From: Mesorhizobium sp. ORS 3324
GTDB taxonomy: Bacteria; Pseudomonadota; Alphaproteobacteria; Rhizobiales; Rhizobiaceae
Direction: 5' to 3'
NCBI GenBank assembly: GCA_000824825.2
Contig: LM655177.1
Coordinates: 12,575-76,574, forward strand
Length of the DNA: 64,000 nt
Below the pieces are notes generated by a model. That model was not told where the DNA came from, searched no databases, and worked only from the letters and a program-made list of their open reading frames with translations. Of the stretch, positions 1 to 7,964 are shown in pieces; the stretch's first letter is position 1, and each line of letters starts with the position of its first letter. Made by a program: the position numbers and the translations under genes.

Positions 1-170
1 CCCGAGGATCCATTCCGTGACATCGGCCATAGAATGCCGCGGCTCAAAAAAGGGGGCGCCCATTCGGCGTCCCGATCTGCAGCGCTGCGGCTCTCGGACG
101 TCACGGAATGGATCCTCGGGTCTCCGCGTCCGCTACGCTCCCGCTGCGCCCGTGGATGACGAACGGAGCG
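1..170. repeat. Intergenic palindromic repeat element (copy 1)
   Basis: A perfect 21-bp inverted repeat pairs 1-21 with 100-120; both arms carry the core GGAATGGATCCTCGGG or its complement. The right flank (about 101-165) is clearly related to the right half of the repeat at 48648-48843: both read CACGG(A/T)ATGGAT(C/T)CTCGGGTCT, then a GC-rich stretch, then GATGACGA or AATGACGA. The element may start before the window. I see no coding sense; it looks like a dispersed, non-autonomous palindromic repeat of the kind common in Mesorhizobium. Confidence 0.75.
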
Positions 171-174
171 GCGC

Positions 175-1026
175 TTACGCGGCAGCCTTCCACCCATCCC
201 TGATATGCCTATACCCGTCGCGATAAACCGCCTCCGGGCTCTCGGCAAAATCCCGCCATACCTTGGTCGCCGCCGCAAGATCCTTCAGCGAGCGGCCGAA
301 CGACTCGATCGTCAGCCAGTCGTCATAGCCGCTCTTGCGGACGGCGGAAAAAGTCTCCTTCCAGGGGATGTTGCCTCGCCCCGGCACGCCGCGGTCGTTC
401 TCCGAAATATGGATATGAACGATGTTCCGGCGGTTGCGCGTATAAGCGCCGATCGGATCGGCCTCTTCGATATTGGCGTGAAAGGTATCGTACATCGCCT
501 TGATGTGCGGGCGGTCGATCGCATCGATATGCTCCGACAGATCGTCCATCGTGTTCACCAGATAGCATTCGAAACGATTGAGCGCTTCGAGCCCGATGGT
601 GACGCCCTTCTTGCCGGCATGGTCAGCGATGGCGCGCTGCGAGGCGACCGAGCGCTTCTTCTCGGCTGCCGTCGGCCCGCTGCCGGAAAAGGCGCCGAGC
701 GTCGAATGCAGCGGCCCGCTGAGGGTGTCCGCGCCGAGCGCAGCGCTGCAGTCGATCGCCCATCTCATGTAGTCGATGCCGGCCTTGCGCGTCGCGGCAT
801 CGGGCGAGATCAGGTTCATCGCTGGATCGCCCATGGCCGAGACCGCGGTGCGCTCCAGCCCGATGCGATCGAGCATCTCGCCGAGCTTCTTGTAGTGGTC
901 GGGTTCGCCCGCGAAGACCGGTATCTCGACGCCGTCGAAGCCGGTCGCCTTGATGTCCCTCAGCAGCGCCTCATGCTTCTTCGAGACGCTGGTCGTCCAC
1001 AAGAACATGCACATGCCGATTTTCAT
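175..1026 (-). CDS. Sugar phosphate isomerase/epimerase (DTE/IolE-like TIM barrel)
   Basis: A 283-aa xylose-isomerase-like TIM barrel of the ketose 3-epimerase / IolE type, probably cytoplasmic. Family marks are EALNRFE (metal Glu), MYDTFH (Asp and His region), HIHISENDRG and TIESF (last metal Glu). I start at the ATG at 1026, which reads MKIGMCMF and has an AGGGGGA ribosome site 5-6 bases upstream; 17 extra codons before it lack this support. It is the third gene of a minus-strand set (2586-3641, 1241-2428, 175-1026) separated by repeats. Such epimerase-like proteins next to Gfo/Idh/MocA enzymes often act on 3-keto sugars or inositols; the substrate here is unknown. Confidence 0.85.
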   Translation of the reverse strand: MKIGMCMFLWTTSVSKKHEALLRDIKATGFDGVEIPVFAGEPDHYKKLGEMLDRIGLERTAVSAMGDPAMNLISPDAATRKAGIDYMRWAIDCSAALGADTLSGPLHSTLGAFSGSGPTAAEKKRSVASQRAIADHAGKKGVTIGLEALNRFECYLVNTMDDLSEHIDAIDRPHIKAMYDTFHANIEEADPIGAYTRNRRNIVHIHISENDRGVPGRGNIPWKETFSAVRKSGYDDWLTIESFGRSLKDLAAATKVWRDFAESPEAVYRDGYRHIRDGWKAAA

Positions 1027-1078
1027 CGACGTCCCCCTCCCCTTGGCGGCCGGCCTGATTGTCCCCGGCTCAGCCACT

Positions 1079-1223
1079 CCCCCTCATCCGGCCGCTTCGC
1101 GGCCACCTTCTCCCCGAGGGGGAAGAGGTCGGCGCCGGCGTTGCTTGTCTCCTCTCCCCTCGGAGAGAGGTCGGATTGCCCCGAATTGCCCTTCGCAATT
1201 CGGCTGGCGATCCGGGTGAGGAG
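1079..1223. repeat. Palindromic intergenic repeat between operon genes
   Basis: This gap contains small nested palindromes, such as the stem-loop at 1090-1104 (GGCCG/CGGCC) and C-run/G-run pairs (CTCCCCGAGGGGGAAG). Text such as CCCCTCATCCGGCCG followed by CTTCTCCCC is characteristic of a repeat family abundant in Mesorhizobium intergenic DNA (from memory). It separates two genes that otherwise look co-transcribed, and the RNA would fold strongly. Confidence 0.6.
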
Positions 1224-1240
1224 GACTCCTGGTCGCCCTC

Positions 1241-2428
1241 CTAAAGTTTGGTCCACGCCCCATTCTTCTTCGACGACTTCACGCAGGCTTCGATGAAGGC
1301 CATGCCTTCGACGCCGTCCGCGATCGTCGGGAAGACGACATCCTTCGCAAGCTTGCCGCCCTTCTTGCGCGCAGCGCGGATGGCGCGGGCCGCCTCCTGG
1401 TAGATGTTGGCGAAGCCTTCGAGATAGCCCTCCGGATGGCCGGATGGCACGCGCGTGACACGCGCCGCCACCGGCATGGCGCCGGCGCCGGCGCGGGTGA
1501 GCAACTGCTTCGGCTGGCCGAACGGCGTATACCACAAGTAGTTCGGATCGGCCTGCACCCATTCCAGCCCACCCTTCGAGCCGTAGATGCGCAGCTTCAG
1601 CCCGTTCTCGTGGCCGGGCGCCACCTGGCTCGCCCAGATCATGCCCTTGGCCGGATGCTTGTTGCCGACCGGCTTGAAGCGCAACAGCACATGGACGTTG
1701 TCGTCGAGCTGGCGGCCCGGCACGAAGGCGTCCAGGTCGGCCGAGAGCGTATCCAGCTCCAGTCCCGAGACGAAGCGGGCAAGATTGTAGGCATGCGTGC
1801 CGATGTCGCCCAACGCGCCTCCGGCGCCGGCCTGCTTGGGGTCGGAGCGCCACGACGCCTGCTTCTGGCCGGTGGCGGCGAGGTCCTCGGTCAGCCAGTC
1901 TTGCGGATATTCCGACTGCACGATGCGGATGTCGCCCAGCACGCCCTTGGCCACCATCTCGCGTGCCTGCCGCACCATCGGATAGGCGGTGTAGTTGTGG
2001 GTGAGCACGAACACCTTGCCGGTCTTCTCGACCAATGCCGCAAGCTTCTTCGCCTCGGCCAGCGAGGTCGCCAGCGGCTTGTCGCAGATGACGTGGATGC
2101 CGGCCTCGAGGAAGGCCTTCGCTGCCGGCACGTGCACGTTGTTGGGTGTCACGATCGCCACCGCCTCGATGCCGTCCGGCCGCTTCGCCTCGGCCTTCGC
2201 CATCTCGGCATAGGAGCCGTAGCTGCGCGCCGGATCGAGCCCGAGCTCCTCGGCCGAAGCCTTTGCCCGTTCTGGGTTGGACGACAGCGCGCCGGCCACC
2301 AGCACGAAGTCGTTGTCCATGCGCGCCGCGATCCGGTGCACCGCGCCGATGAAGGCACCCTGCCCGCCGCCGACCATGCCGTAGCGGATCGGGCCGCCTC
2401 CCGTTTCCGACTTCGATGCGCCGACCAT
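1241..2428 (-). CDS. Gfo/Idh/MocA family oxidoreductase
   Basis: A 395-aa NAD(P)-dependent dehydrogenase. The N-terminal Rossmann domain begins RYGMVGGGQGAFIGAVH (dinucleotide-binding glycines), followed by VDxV-like strands and the family signature CDKPLATS (catalytic Lys). The C-terminal half carries the substrate-domain motif GGALGDIGTHAYN, with the usual Asp and His. The start is ATG at 2428 with GGAGGGAC upstream; an in-frame extension to 2518 runs through repeat DNA and is rejected. Homologues oxidise sugar or inositol hydroxyls, for instance to 3-keto sugars. Lying between two TIM-barrel epimerase-like genes, it probably catalyses the oxidation step of the same route. The substrate cannot be read from the sequence. 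Confidence 0.88.
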   Translation of the reverse strand: MVGASKSETGGGPIRYGMVGGGQGAFIGAVHRIAARMDNDFVLVAGALSSNPERAKASAEELGLDPARSYGSYAEMAKAEAKRPDGIEAVAIVTPNNVHVPAAKAFLEAGIHVICDKPLATSLAEAKKLAALVEKTGKVFVLTHNYTAYPMVRQAREMVAKGVLGDIRIVQSEYPQDWLTEDLAATGQKQASWRSDPKQAGAGGALGDIGTHAYNLARFVSGLELDTLSADLDAFVPGRQLDDNVHVLLRFKPVGNKHPAKGMIWASQVAPGHENGLKLRIYGSKGGLEWVQADPNYLWYTPFGQPKQLLTRAGAGAMPVAARVTRVPSGHPEGYLEGFANIYQEAARAIRAARKKGGKLAKDVVFPTIADGVEGMAFIEACVKSSKKNGAWTKL

Positions 2429-2448
2429 TCTTGTCCCTCCATTGTCTG

Positions 2449-2580
2449 AGATATCCCTCCCCCTCGAGGGGGAGGTGGCCCGTAGGGCGGGTTGGGCTCG
2501 GTGGATGCCGAACTCCACGCCCGGCGGCCCCCTCCCCGATCCGCTGCGCGGATCGAGCCTCCCCTCGAGGGGAGGGTCGA
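2449..2580. repeat. Palindromic repeat with CTCGAG-centred stems
   Basis: Two perfect palindromes bracket this gap: CCTCCCCCTCGAGGGGGAGG (2456-2475) and CCTCCCCTCGAGGGGAGG (2558-2575). A third stem, CGATCCG-ctgcg-CGGATCG, lies at 2537-2555. It sits between two co-directional genes. It could weaken read-through or protect upstream mRNA, but it is probably just a dispersed repeat. Confidence 0.65.
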
Positions 2581-2585
2581 TGGCG

Positions 2586-3641
2586 TCAAATCCCCATCAT
2601 CGCGCGCAGCAGCTGCTTGTCGCTGGTGCCGCCGGCGAAATCGTCGAAGGCCCTCTCCGTGACCCTGATGATATGGTGCTGGATGAAGGGCGCGCCTTCG
2701 GCGGCGCCGTCCTCCGGATGCTTCAGGCAGCATTCCCATTCCAGCACCGCCCAGGAATCGTAATTGTACTGGGTGAGCTTGGAGAAGATGCCGCTGAAAT
2801 CCACCTGCCCATCGCCCAGCGAACGGAAGCGTCCGGCCCGGTTCACCCAGCCCTGATAGCCCGAATAGACGCCCTGACGGCCCGTCGGGTTGAACTCGGC
2901 GTCCTTGACATGGAAGGCCTTGATCCGCTCGTGATAGATGTCGATGAACTCGAGATAGTCGAGCTGCTGCAACAGGAAGTGCGACGGGTCGTAGTTGATA
3001 TTGCAGCGCTTGTGGCCGCCGACCGCGTCTAGAAACATCTCGAAGGTCGCGCCGTCGAACACGTCCTCGCCTGGATGGATCTCGTAGCCGACATCGACAC
3101 CGTTCTCGTCATAGACGTCGAGGATCGGCTTCCAGCGCTTGCCGAGCTCGGCAAAGGCTTCCTCGATCAGCCCTGGCGGCCGCTGCGGCCACGGATAAAG
3201 GTAAGGGAAGGCGAGCGCGCCGCTGAAGGACACGGAGGCCTTGAGGCCGAGATTCTTCGACGCCTTGGCGCCGAATTCCATCTGCTCGACCGCCCATTTC
3301 TGCCGAGCCTTCGGATTGTTGTGCACCTCCGCCGGCGCGAAACCGTCGAACTGCGCGTCATAGGCCGGATGCACCGCCACCAGCTGACCCTGCAGATGCG
3401 TCGACAGCTCGGTGATCTCGACGCCGGCCTCAGTGCAGATGCCTTTCACCTCGTCGCAATAGGTCTTCGACGACGCCGCCTTCTTGAGGTCGAACAGGCG
3501 GCTGTCCCAGGTCGGAATCTGCACGCCCTTGTAGCCCAGACCGGCCGCCCATTTGGTGATCGAAGCCAGCGAATTGAACGGTGCGGCGTCGCCCGCGAAC
3601 TGCGCCAGAAACAGGCCGGGACCCTTCATCGTCGTCGGCAT
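2586..3641 (-). CDS. Sugar phosphate isomerase/epimerase (large xylose-isomerase-like TIM barrel)
   Basis: A 351-aa protein of the AP endonuclease 2 / xylose-isomerase-like TIM barrel family. Probable metal ligands lie in VGYEIHPGED, NINYDPSHF, AFHVKDAEF and VLEWECC, in the order expected for the family. Two ATGs compete: 3647 lies directly against the GGGAGG ribosome site, while 3641 (MPTTMKGPG) has a proper 6-base spacer, so I use 3641. It heads the minus-strand sugar operon and diverges from the gene at 4045 across a 403-base region with two FadR-type operators. In levoglucosan and C-glycoside pathways, proteins of this size pair with Gfo/Idh/MocA dehydrogenases and act on 3-keto intermediates. 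That is a lead rather than an assignment. Confidence 0.85.
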   Translation of the reverse strand: MPTTMKGPGLFLAQFAGDAAPFNSLASITKWAAGLGYKGVQIPTWDSRLFDLKKAASSKTYCDEVKGICTEAGVEITELSTHLQGQLVAVHPAYDAQFDGFAPAEVHNNPKARQKWAVEQMEFGAKASKNLGLKASVSFSGALAFPYLYPWPQRPPGLIEEAFAELGKRWKPILDVYDENGVDVGYEIHPGEDVFDGATFEMFLDAVGGHKRCNINYDPSHFLLQQLDYLEFIDIYHERIKAFHVKDAEFNPTGRQGVYSGYQGWVNRAGRFRSLGDGQVDFSGIFSKLTQYNYDSWAVLEWECCLKHPEDGAAEGAPFIQHHIIRVTERAFDDFAGGTSDKQLLRAMMGI

Positions 3642-3742
3642 CGGCATCCTCCCTCTCTCGTTTTTCGCGACCAAGCATAGCGCCGATTGAAGTGAGGGCC
3701 AGCCTGTTTGGTCTTTTCCTGCAGACACTTGTTCGTGTCGCC

Positions 3743-3761
3743 TTTCTGGTAATACCAAATC
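3743..3761. promoter_or_regulatory. Putative FadR-family operator, TGGT-AAT-ACCA
   Basis: The core TGGTAATACCA at 3747-3757 is a symmetric 4-3-4 dyad of the class bound by FadR-type GntR regulators. It lies about 105 bases upstream of the start at 3641. Five related sites occur in the window. Confidence 0.6.
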
Positions 3762-3922
3762 AGGCCTTTTGGTCAAGCGGTCGAAAATGACCGGAAAGCC
3801 GTAGAAGCGGACACGTTGAGGATATTTATCCTATTAAAATCAACAAATTGTCCGGTATCCAGCGGGCCTTCCGCGGTCTCCTTGCCGTTCATGAGAATTT
3901 GCTGTAGAGGTCTTGTCAGGCC

Positions 3923-3941
3923 CAATTGGTCGAACCAGTTT
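3923..3941. promoter_or_regulatory. Putative FadR-family operator, TGGT-CGA-ACCA
   Basis: The core TGGTCGAACCA at 3927-3937 has the same centre as the site at 17357-17375. It lies about 110 bases upstream of the start at 4045, so it probably serves the plus-strand operon that encodes the FadR regulator itself. Confidence 0.6.
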
Positions 3942-4044
3942 TGAGAAAAACCGCTGGACCGCCTTGGGGGAGGAGATCATGCGGCGGGCTCGCTGGAGAA
4001 CGCCGCGCGCAAACGTGACAGGCGAATTCTGGGAAGGATAGACC

Positions 4045-4932
4045 ATGCATCTTTCGACGCACAACTGGATGCGGGCGGAGCCATTGGAGACGACGCTCAA
4101 GCGCATCAAGAAATTCGGCTACGAGTCGATCGAAATTTCCGGCGAGCCCGAGCAGTACAAGATCAATGAGACGCGCGGGCTCCTGAAGGAGCACGGCATC
4201 CGTTGTTGGGGCGCGGTGACGCTGATGCTGGGCGAACGCAACCTCGCAGCCAGGAACCAGGGGCAACGCGAGCGCTCGGTGCAGTACGTCAAGGACGTGC
4301 TGACCATGGTGAGCGAGCTCGACGGCGAGATCATCACGCTGGTTCCGGCGACAGTCGGCAAGGTGGTGCCGGACGGCACCGAGGCGGAAGAATGGGGCTG
4401 GGTGGTGGATGCCACGCGCGAATGCTTCGCGCACGCCAAGAAGGTCGGCGTCAAGGTCGCGATCGAGCCGCTCAACCGCTTCGAGACCTATCTCTTCAAT
4501 CGCGGCGCCCAGGCGCTGGCGCTCGCCGACGCAGTGAGCCCGGAATGCGGCGTCTGCCTCGACGCCTATCACATCCATATGGAGGAGTTTAACGTCTATG
4601 ACGCCATCCGGCAGGTGGGAAAGCGTCTCTTCGATTTCCACGTCGCCGACAACAACCGCTTCGCTGCCGGCCTCGGCCAGATCGACTGGCCCAAGATCGT
4701 CGGCACGCTGAAGGAGATCGGCTATGACGGCGCGCTGACCAACGAGTTCGTCGCGCCCGTCGACCGCACGCCGGCCGCTCCCTATCCGGAGATGGTGGAG
4801 CGCAACCCGGTCGATATCTCGCCCGAGCAGCTCAAATTCATCCAAGACCATGGCTCCAGCCTGCTCACCGAGAAATTCTACACCGACCAGATGCGCATCA
4901 CCGCCGAAACGCTACTGCCGCTGATCAAGTAG
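4045..4932 (+). CDS. Ketose 3-epimerase-like sugar phosphate isomerase/epimerase
   Basis: A 295-aa TIM barrel resembling D-tagatose/D-psicose 3-epimerases. Predicted metal ligands are Glu141 (EPLNRFE), Asp173 (CLDAYH), His199 (FDFHV) and Glu234 (TNEF). Their spacings (32, 26, 35) almost match those I recall for D-tagatose 3-epimerase (33, 26, 35). The ATG at 4045 follows GGAAGGA with a good spacer. It is the first gene of the plus-strand operon 4045-7861, followed by an enolase-family dehydratase, a FadR regulator and a hydroxyacid dehydrogenase. The active site looks complete; the sugar is unknown. Confidence 0.87.
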   Translation: MHLSTHNWMRAEPLETTLKRIKKFGYESIEISGEPEQYKINETRGLLKEHGIRCWGAVTLMLGERNLAARNQGQRERSVQYVKDVLTMVSELDGEIITLVPATVGKVVPDGTEAEEWGWVVDATRECFAHAKKVGVKVAIEPLNRFETYLFNRGAQALALADAVSPECGVCLDAYHIHMEEFNVYDAIRQVGKRLFDFHVADNNRFAAGLGQIDWPKIVGTLKEIGYDGALTNEFVAPVDRTPAAPYPEMVERNPVDISPEQLKFIQDHGSSLLTEKFYTDQMRITAETLLPLIK

Positions 4933-4977
4933 ACCGTCCGATTGAAACCCTTCCGCCTTGCGGCGGCGGGGCCGGGG

Positions 4978-6153
4978 ATGAAGATGCGTATCAAAAGCGT
5001 CCAAGCCTGGTGGGTTCGCATACCGATCGAAGTCGCAAAGCAGCATCGCAGCGACTTTGGTCAGGTGACGACGTTCGACGCCGCCATCCTGCGCATCGAG
5101 ACCGACGACGGCCTGGTCGGCTGGGGCGAAGGCAAGAACGCCGCCGGCAGCGCCGGCAGCTACGGCGCGCTGGTCCACATGCTGAACCACGAGATCGCGC
5201 CGCAGCTCATCGGCCGCGACCCGGCCGATATCGGCATCATCTGGGAGATGCTTTACAACGGCGTGCGTCACAACACGGCCGCCCACGCCGGCCACGCCAT
5301 GCCGCAGCTGGCGCGGCGCGGCATGAGCGTGGCGGCGATCAGCGCCGTCGACATCGCGCTCTGGGACATCCTCGGCAAGTCGCTGGGGCAGCCGGTGTGG
5401 CGGCTGCTCGGCGGCCGCAAGGTCGAGCGAATGCAGGCCTATGCCTCAGGCGGCTGGGCCGCGGCCGATGCGATCGGCGAGCAGCTCAAATCCTATATCG
5501 CCAAGGGCGGTTTCAAGGCGCTGAAGATGCGCATCGGCGCCATGGACGGGGCGCCGCATTTCTCGGCTGCGCGCGTGCGCGCCGCGCGGCAGGCGCTCGG
5601 TCCTGACGTGGAATTGATGGTCGACGCGCACGGCACCTACACCGTCGCCGAGGCGAAGCGCTTCATCGGCCTCACCGGCGACTTGGACCTCGCCTGGTTC
5701 GAGGAGCCGGTGATTGCCGACGACAAGCCCGGCATGGCCGAAGTGCGCGCCTCAGGCTCGGTCCCGATCGCGACGGGAGAAAGCGAGGCGACGCGCTATG
5801 CCTTCCGCGATCTTGCGGTGATGAAATCGGCCGACATCTTCCAGCCGGATCCGGCCTTCTGCGGCGGCATCAGCGAGGCGATGAAGATCGGCACCATCGC
5901 CAGCGCCTTCAACCTGCGCTTCGCGCCGCATCTGTGGGCCGGCGCGCCCTGCTTCTTCGCCGGGCTGCATGTCTGCGCGGCCTCGCCTTCGAGCTTCACC
6001 GTGGAATATTCGCTGGGCGCCAATCCGATGATTCATGATCTCGTCGAAGAGACTGTCGAAGCAAAGGACGGTATGATAGCGATCCCTGAAAAGCCCGGAT
6101 TGGGTTTCACCGTCTCGGAGCGGTTCCTGGAGGCGCACGCGCAACGCATTTGA
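4978..6153 (+). CDS. Mandelate racemase / muconate lactonizing enzyme family protein
   Basis: A 391-aa enolase-superfamily enzyme, probably a sugar-acid dehydratase or racemase. The N-terminal capping domain is followed by the barrel motifs KMRIG (base-region Lys), LMVDAHG (metal Asp), WFEEPV (metal Glu), ATGESE (metal Glu) and PHLWAGAP (C-terminal His). Two ATGs are possible, 4978 and 4984, two codons apart; both follow G-rich text and the choice is uncertain. Upstream in-frame codons from 4942 are probably not translated. It lies 45 bases after the epimerase, and its stop precedes the regulator ATG by two bases, so the set is one operon. Confidence 0.85.
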   Translation: MKMRIKSVQAWWVRIPIEVAKQHRSDFGQVTTFDAAILRIETDDGLVGWGEGKNAAGSAGSYGALVHMLNHEIAPQLIGRDPADIGIIWEMLYNGVRHNTAAHAGHAMPQLARRGMSVAAISAVDIALWDILGKSLGQPVWRLLGGRKVERMQAYASGGWAAADAIGEQLKSYIAKGGFKALKMRIGAMDGAPHFSAARVRAARQALGPDVELMVDAHGTYTVAEAKRFIGLTGDLDLAWFEEPVIADDKPGMAEVRASGSVPIATGESEATRYAFRDLAVMKSADIFQPDPAFCGGISEAMKIGTIASAFNLRFAPHLWAGAPCFFAGLHVCAASPSSFTVEYSLGANPMIHDLVEETVEAKDGMIAIPEKPGLGFTVSERFLEAHAQRI

Positions 6154-6155
6154 CG

Positions 6156-6872
6156 ATGAAAGAAAAGAACCTTCTTGCGGAACTCGCCGCCTATCTGTTC
6201 TCCAACTCGGACAAGGAGTCGGGCCGCACGCCGTCGGAGCGCGAACTGGCGGAACATTTCGCCGTCAGCCGCGGCCAGATCCGCGAGGCGCTGGCGATCC
6301 TGGAGGCCATGCGCATCGTCGAGCGCCGCGCCAAATCCGGCATCTATATCGACACCAAGCAGGCAAGCGTCGAGGCGCTGGCGCTGTTCGCGCGCGCGGG
6401 CCTGCCGCTCGATCCGGTGCAGATCTACGAGACCGTCGAGCTGCGCAAGATCCACGAGATCAAGGCGGCCGAGCTTGCCTGCTCGCGCGCCACCGAGGAG
6501 AATTTCGAACGGCTGCGCGAGATTCTGAAGGCTTCCGAGGAGCGCATCGCCGCCGGTGAAGGCCTCGCCAAGGAGGACCGCGAGTTCCACCTCGAGATCG
6601 TGCGGGCGACCAAGAACGGCGTCTTCCACAATATCTGCAGCGTCTACTACCTGATGGGCGAGCAGCGCCTGCCGATCTATTTCAACGATCTGGAGCGCAG
6701 CAAGCGCTCGCATGCCGAGCACATCCAGATCTACGAGGCGCTGCTGCGCCGCGACGGCAACCTCGCTCAAGCGCTGATGAGCGCCCATCTTCAGGGCGCC
6801 GAGAGCTACTGGAAGGGCCTGATCGAAGGCCGGGGAACGGAGCCGAAGAGCACCGAGCTCGAAAAGGCCTGA
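6156..6872 (+). CDS. GntR-family transcriptional regulator, FadR/FCD type
   Basis: A 238-aa protein. An N-terminal winged helix-turn-helix is visible as RTPSERELAEHF followed by SRGQIREALAILE; an FCD ligand domain covers the C-terminal two thirds, including EFHLEIV and HAEHIQIYEAL, which carry likely metal/ligand residues. The ATG at 6156 directly follows the upstream stop, suggesting translational coupling; a TTG at 6150 is less likely. Encoded inside the sugar operon, it is the natural candidate to bind the TGGT-N3-ACCA operators at 3743-3761 and 3923-3941, and possibly the more distant copies. Effectors of such regulators are usually pathway sugar acids; nothing in the sequence identifies it here. 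Confidence 0.88.
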   Translation: MKEKNLLAELAAYLFSNSDKESGRTPSERELAEHFAVSRGQIREALAILEAMRIVERRAKSGIYIDTKQASVEALALFARAGLPLDPVQIYETVELRKIHEIKAAELACSRATEENFERLREILKASEERIAAGEGLAKEDREFHLEIVRATKNGVFHNICSVYYLMGEQRLPIYFNDLERSKRSHAEHIQIYEALLRRDGNLAQALMSAHLQGAESYWKGLIEGRGTEPKSTELEKA

Positions 6873-6877
6873 ACCTG

Positions 6878-7861
6878 ATGATGCGCAAGATCCTGTCGAC
6901 GCACGCGTTGCACCCACGCGCCACGGCCATGCTGGCCGGGGCGGGCCGGCTGGCGATCGCTTCCGCGCTCGATGCCAGGACGCTGACCGCCGAAGCCAGG
7001 GACGCCGACATCGTCATCGTGCGCGCGCCGCTGCCGCCGGAGCTCTTCGACGGTGCCCGGAAGCTGCGCGCCGCGATCCGCCATGGCGCGGGGCTGGACA
7101 TGATCCCGATCGAGGCGGCCACCGCCGCCGGTGTGCTGGTGGCGAACGTGCCGGCGGTCAATGCCCGCTCGGTCGCCGAACATGTGATGTTCACGGCGCT
7201 CGCGCTCTTACGGCGCTTCCGGGCGATGGACCGCGACCTGCGCGCCAAGAGCTGGCTCGCCGGCCGTGAGCACGCCAATTCGACCAGCGAGCTTGCCGGC
7301 AAGACGATCGGCATCGTCGGCCTCGGTGCGGTCGGCCAGGCCGTCGGCCACATCGCCGCGCACGGCTTCGACCTCAACGTGGTGGCGACGACGCGCAGCC
7401 TGCGCCCGGCGCCCGAGCGCGTCGGCTTCCTGTCGATCGACGCGCTGGTCGAGCAGAGCGACATCATCGTGCTTTGCTGCCCGCTGACCGAGGAGACGCG
7501 CGGCCTGATCAGCCGCGAGCGCATCGCCCGCATGAAGCCCAATGCGCTGTTGATCAACGTCTCGCGTGGACCGGTTGTCGACGACGAGGCGCTGATCGAA
7601 GCGCTGCGCAAGGGCCGGATCGGGGGTGCGGCGCTCGACGTCTTTGCGACCCAGCCGCTGCCGCCGAACCACCCTTATTTCGGCTTCGACAACGTCATCG
7701 TCACTCCGCACATGGCCGGCATCACCGAGGAATCGATGATGCGCATGGGCATCGGCGCTGCTAACGAGGCGCTACTCGTGCTGGCCAACAAGCTGCCGGT
7801 CAATTTGCGCAATCCGGAAGCAATCGAGCACTACCGCCGGCGCTTCCCGGCCGGCGATTAG
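6878..7861 (+). CDS. D-2-hydroxyacid dehydrogenase family protein
   Basis: A 327-aa NAD-dependent dehydrogenase of the phosphoglycerate/formate dehydrogenase class. Visible parts are the nucleotide-binding GLGAVGQAVG, the catalytic Arg in NVSRGPVV, and the catalytic His in TPHMAG. In E. coli SerA (recalled as Arg240, Glu269, His292) the catalytic Glu lies in the stretch aligned with DVFATQPLPP here, where Gln stands at that place. Such a Gln occurs in some homologues, but whether activity is normal cannot be told. Two adjacent ATGs (6878, 6881) compete. It is the last gene of the operon, five bases after the FadR stop, and may interconvert a 2-keto acid and 2-hydroxy acid made by the dehydratase upstream. 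Confidence 0.85.
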   Translation: MMRKILSTHALHPRATAMLAGAGRLAIASALDARTLTAEARDADIVIVRAPLPPELFDGARKLRAAIRHGAGLDMIPIEAATAAGVLVANVPAVNARSVAEHVMFTALALLRRFRAMDRDLRAKSWLAGREHANSTSELAGKTIGIVGLGAVGQAVGHIAAHGFDLNVVATTRSLRPAPERVGFLSIDALVEQSDIIVLCCPLTEETRGLISRERIARMKPNALLINVSRGPVVDDEALIEALRKGRIGGAALDVFATQPLPPNHPYFGFDNVIVTPHMAGITEESMMRMGIGAANEALLVLANKLPVNLRNPEAIEHYRRRFPAGD

Positions 7862-7964
7862 TTTCGCGGCGAACGTCGCGACGCTGCAGACCTGAAATGC
7901 AGGCGGGACAGAGGGTGCTGTCCCACCAAAGTTTTCGAATTTGCTTCCCTGATGGCGTCCGCAG

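Larger units (their letters stand above)
3642..4044. promoter_or_regulatory. Divergent control region of the sugar catabolic locus
   Basis: This 403-base non-coding stretch separates the minus-strand gene starting at 3641 from the plus-strand gene starting at 4045. It holds two TGGT-N3-ACCA operators, an AT-rich patch near 3821-3850, and extra TTGGTC half sites near 3709 and 3768. No gene-like reading frame is present. Confidence 0.7.

Noticed and set aside
205..1296. Long plus-strand open frame opposite the epimerase-like gene
   Set aside because: It is the antisense shadow of the genes at 175-1026 and 1241-2428; composition and lack of family motifs show it is not coding.
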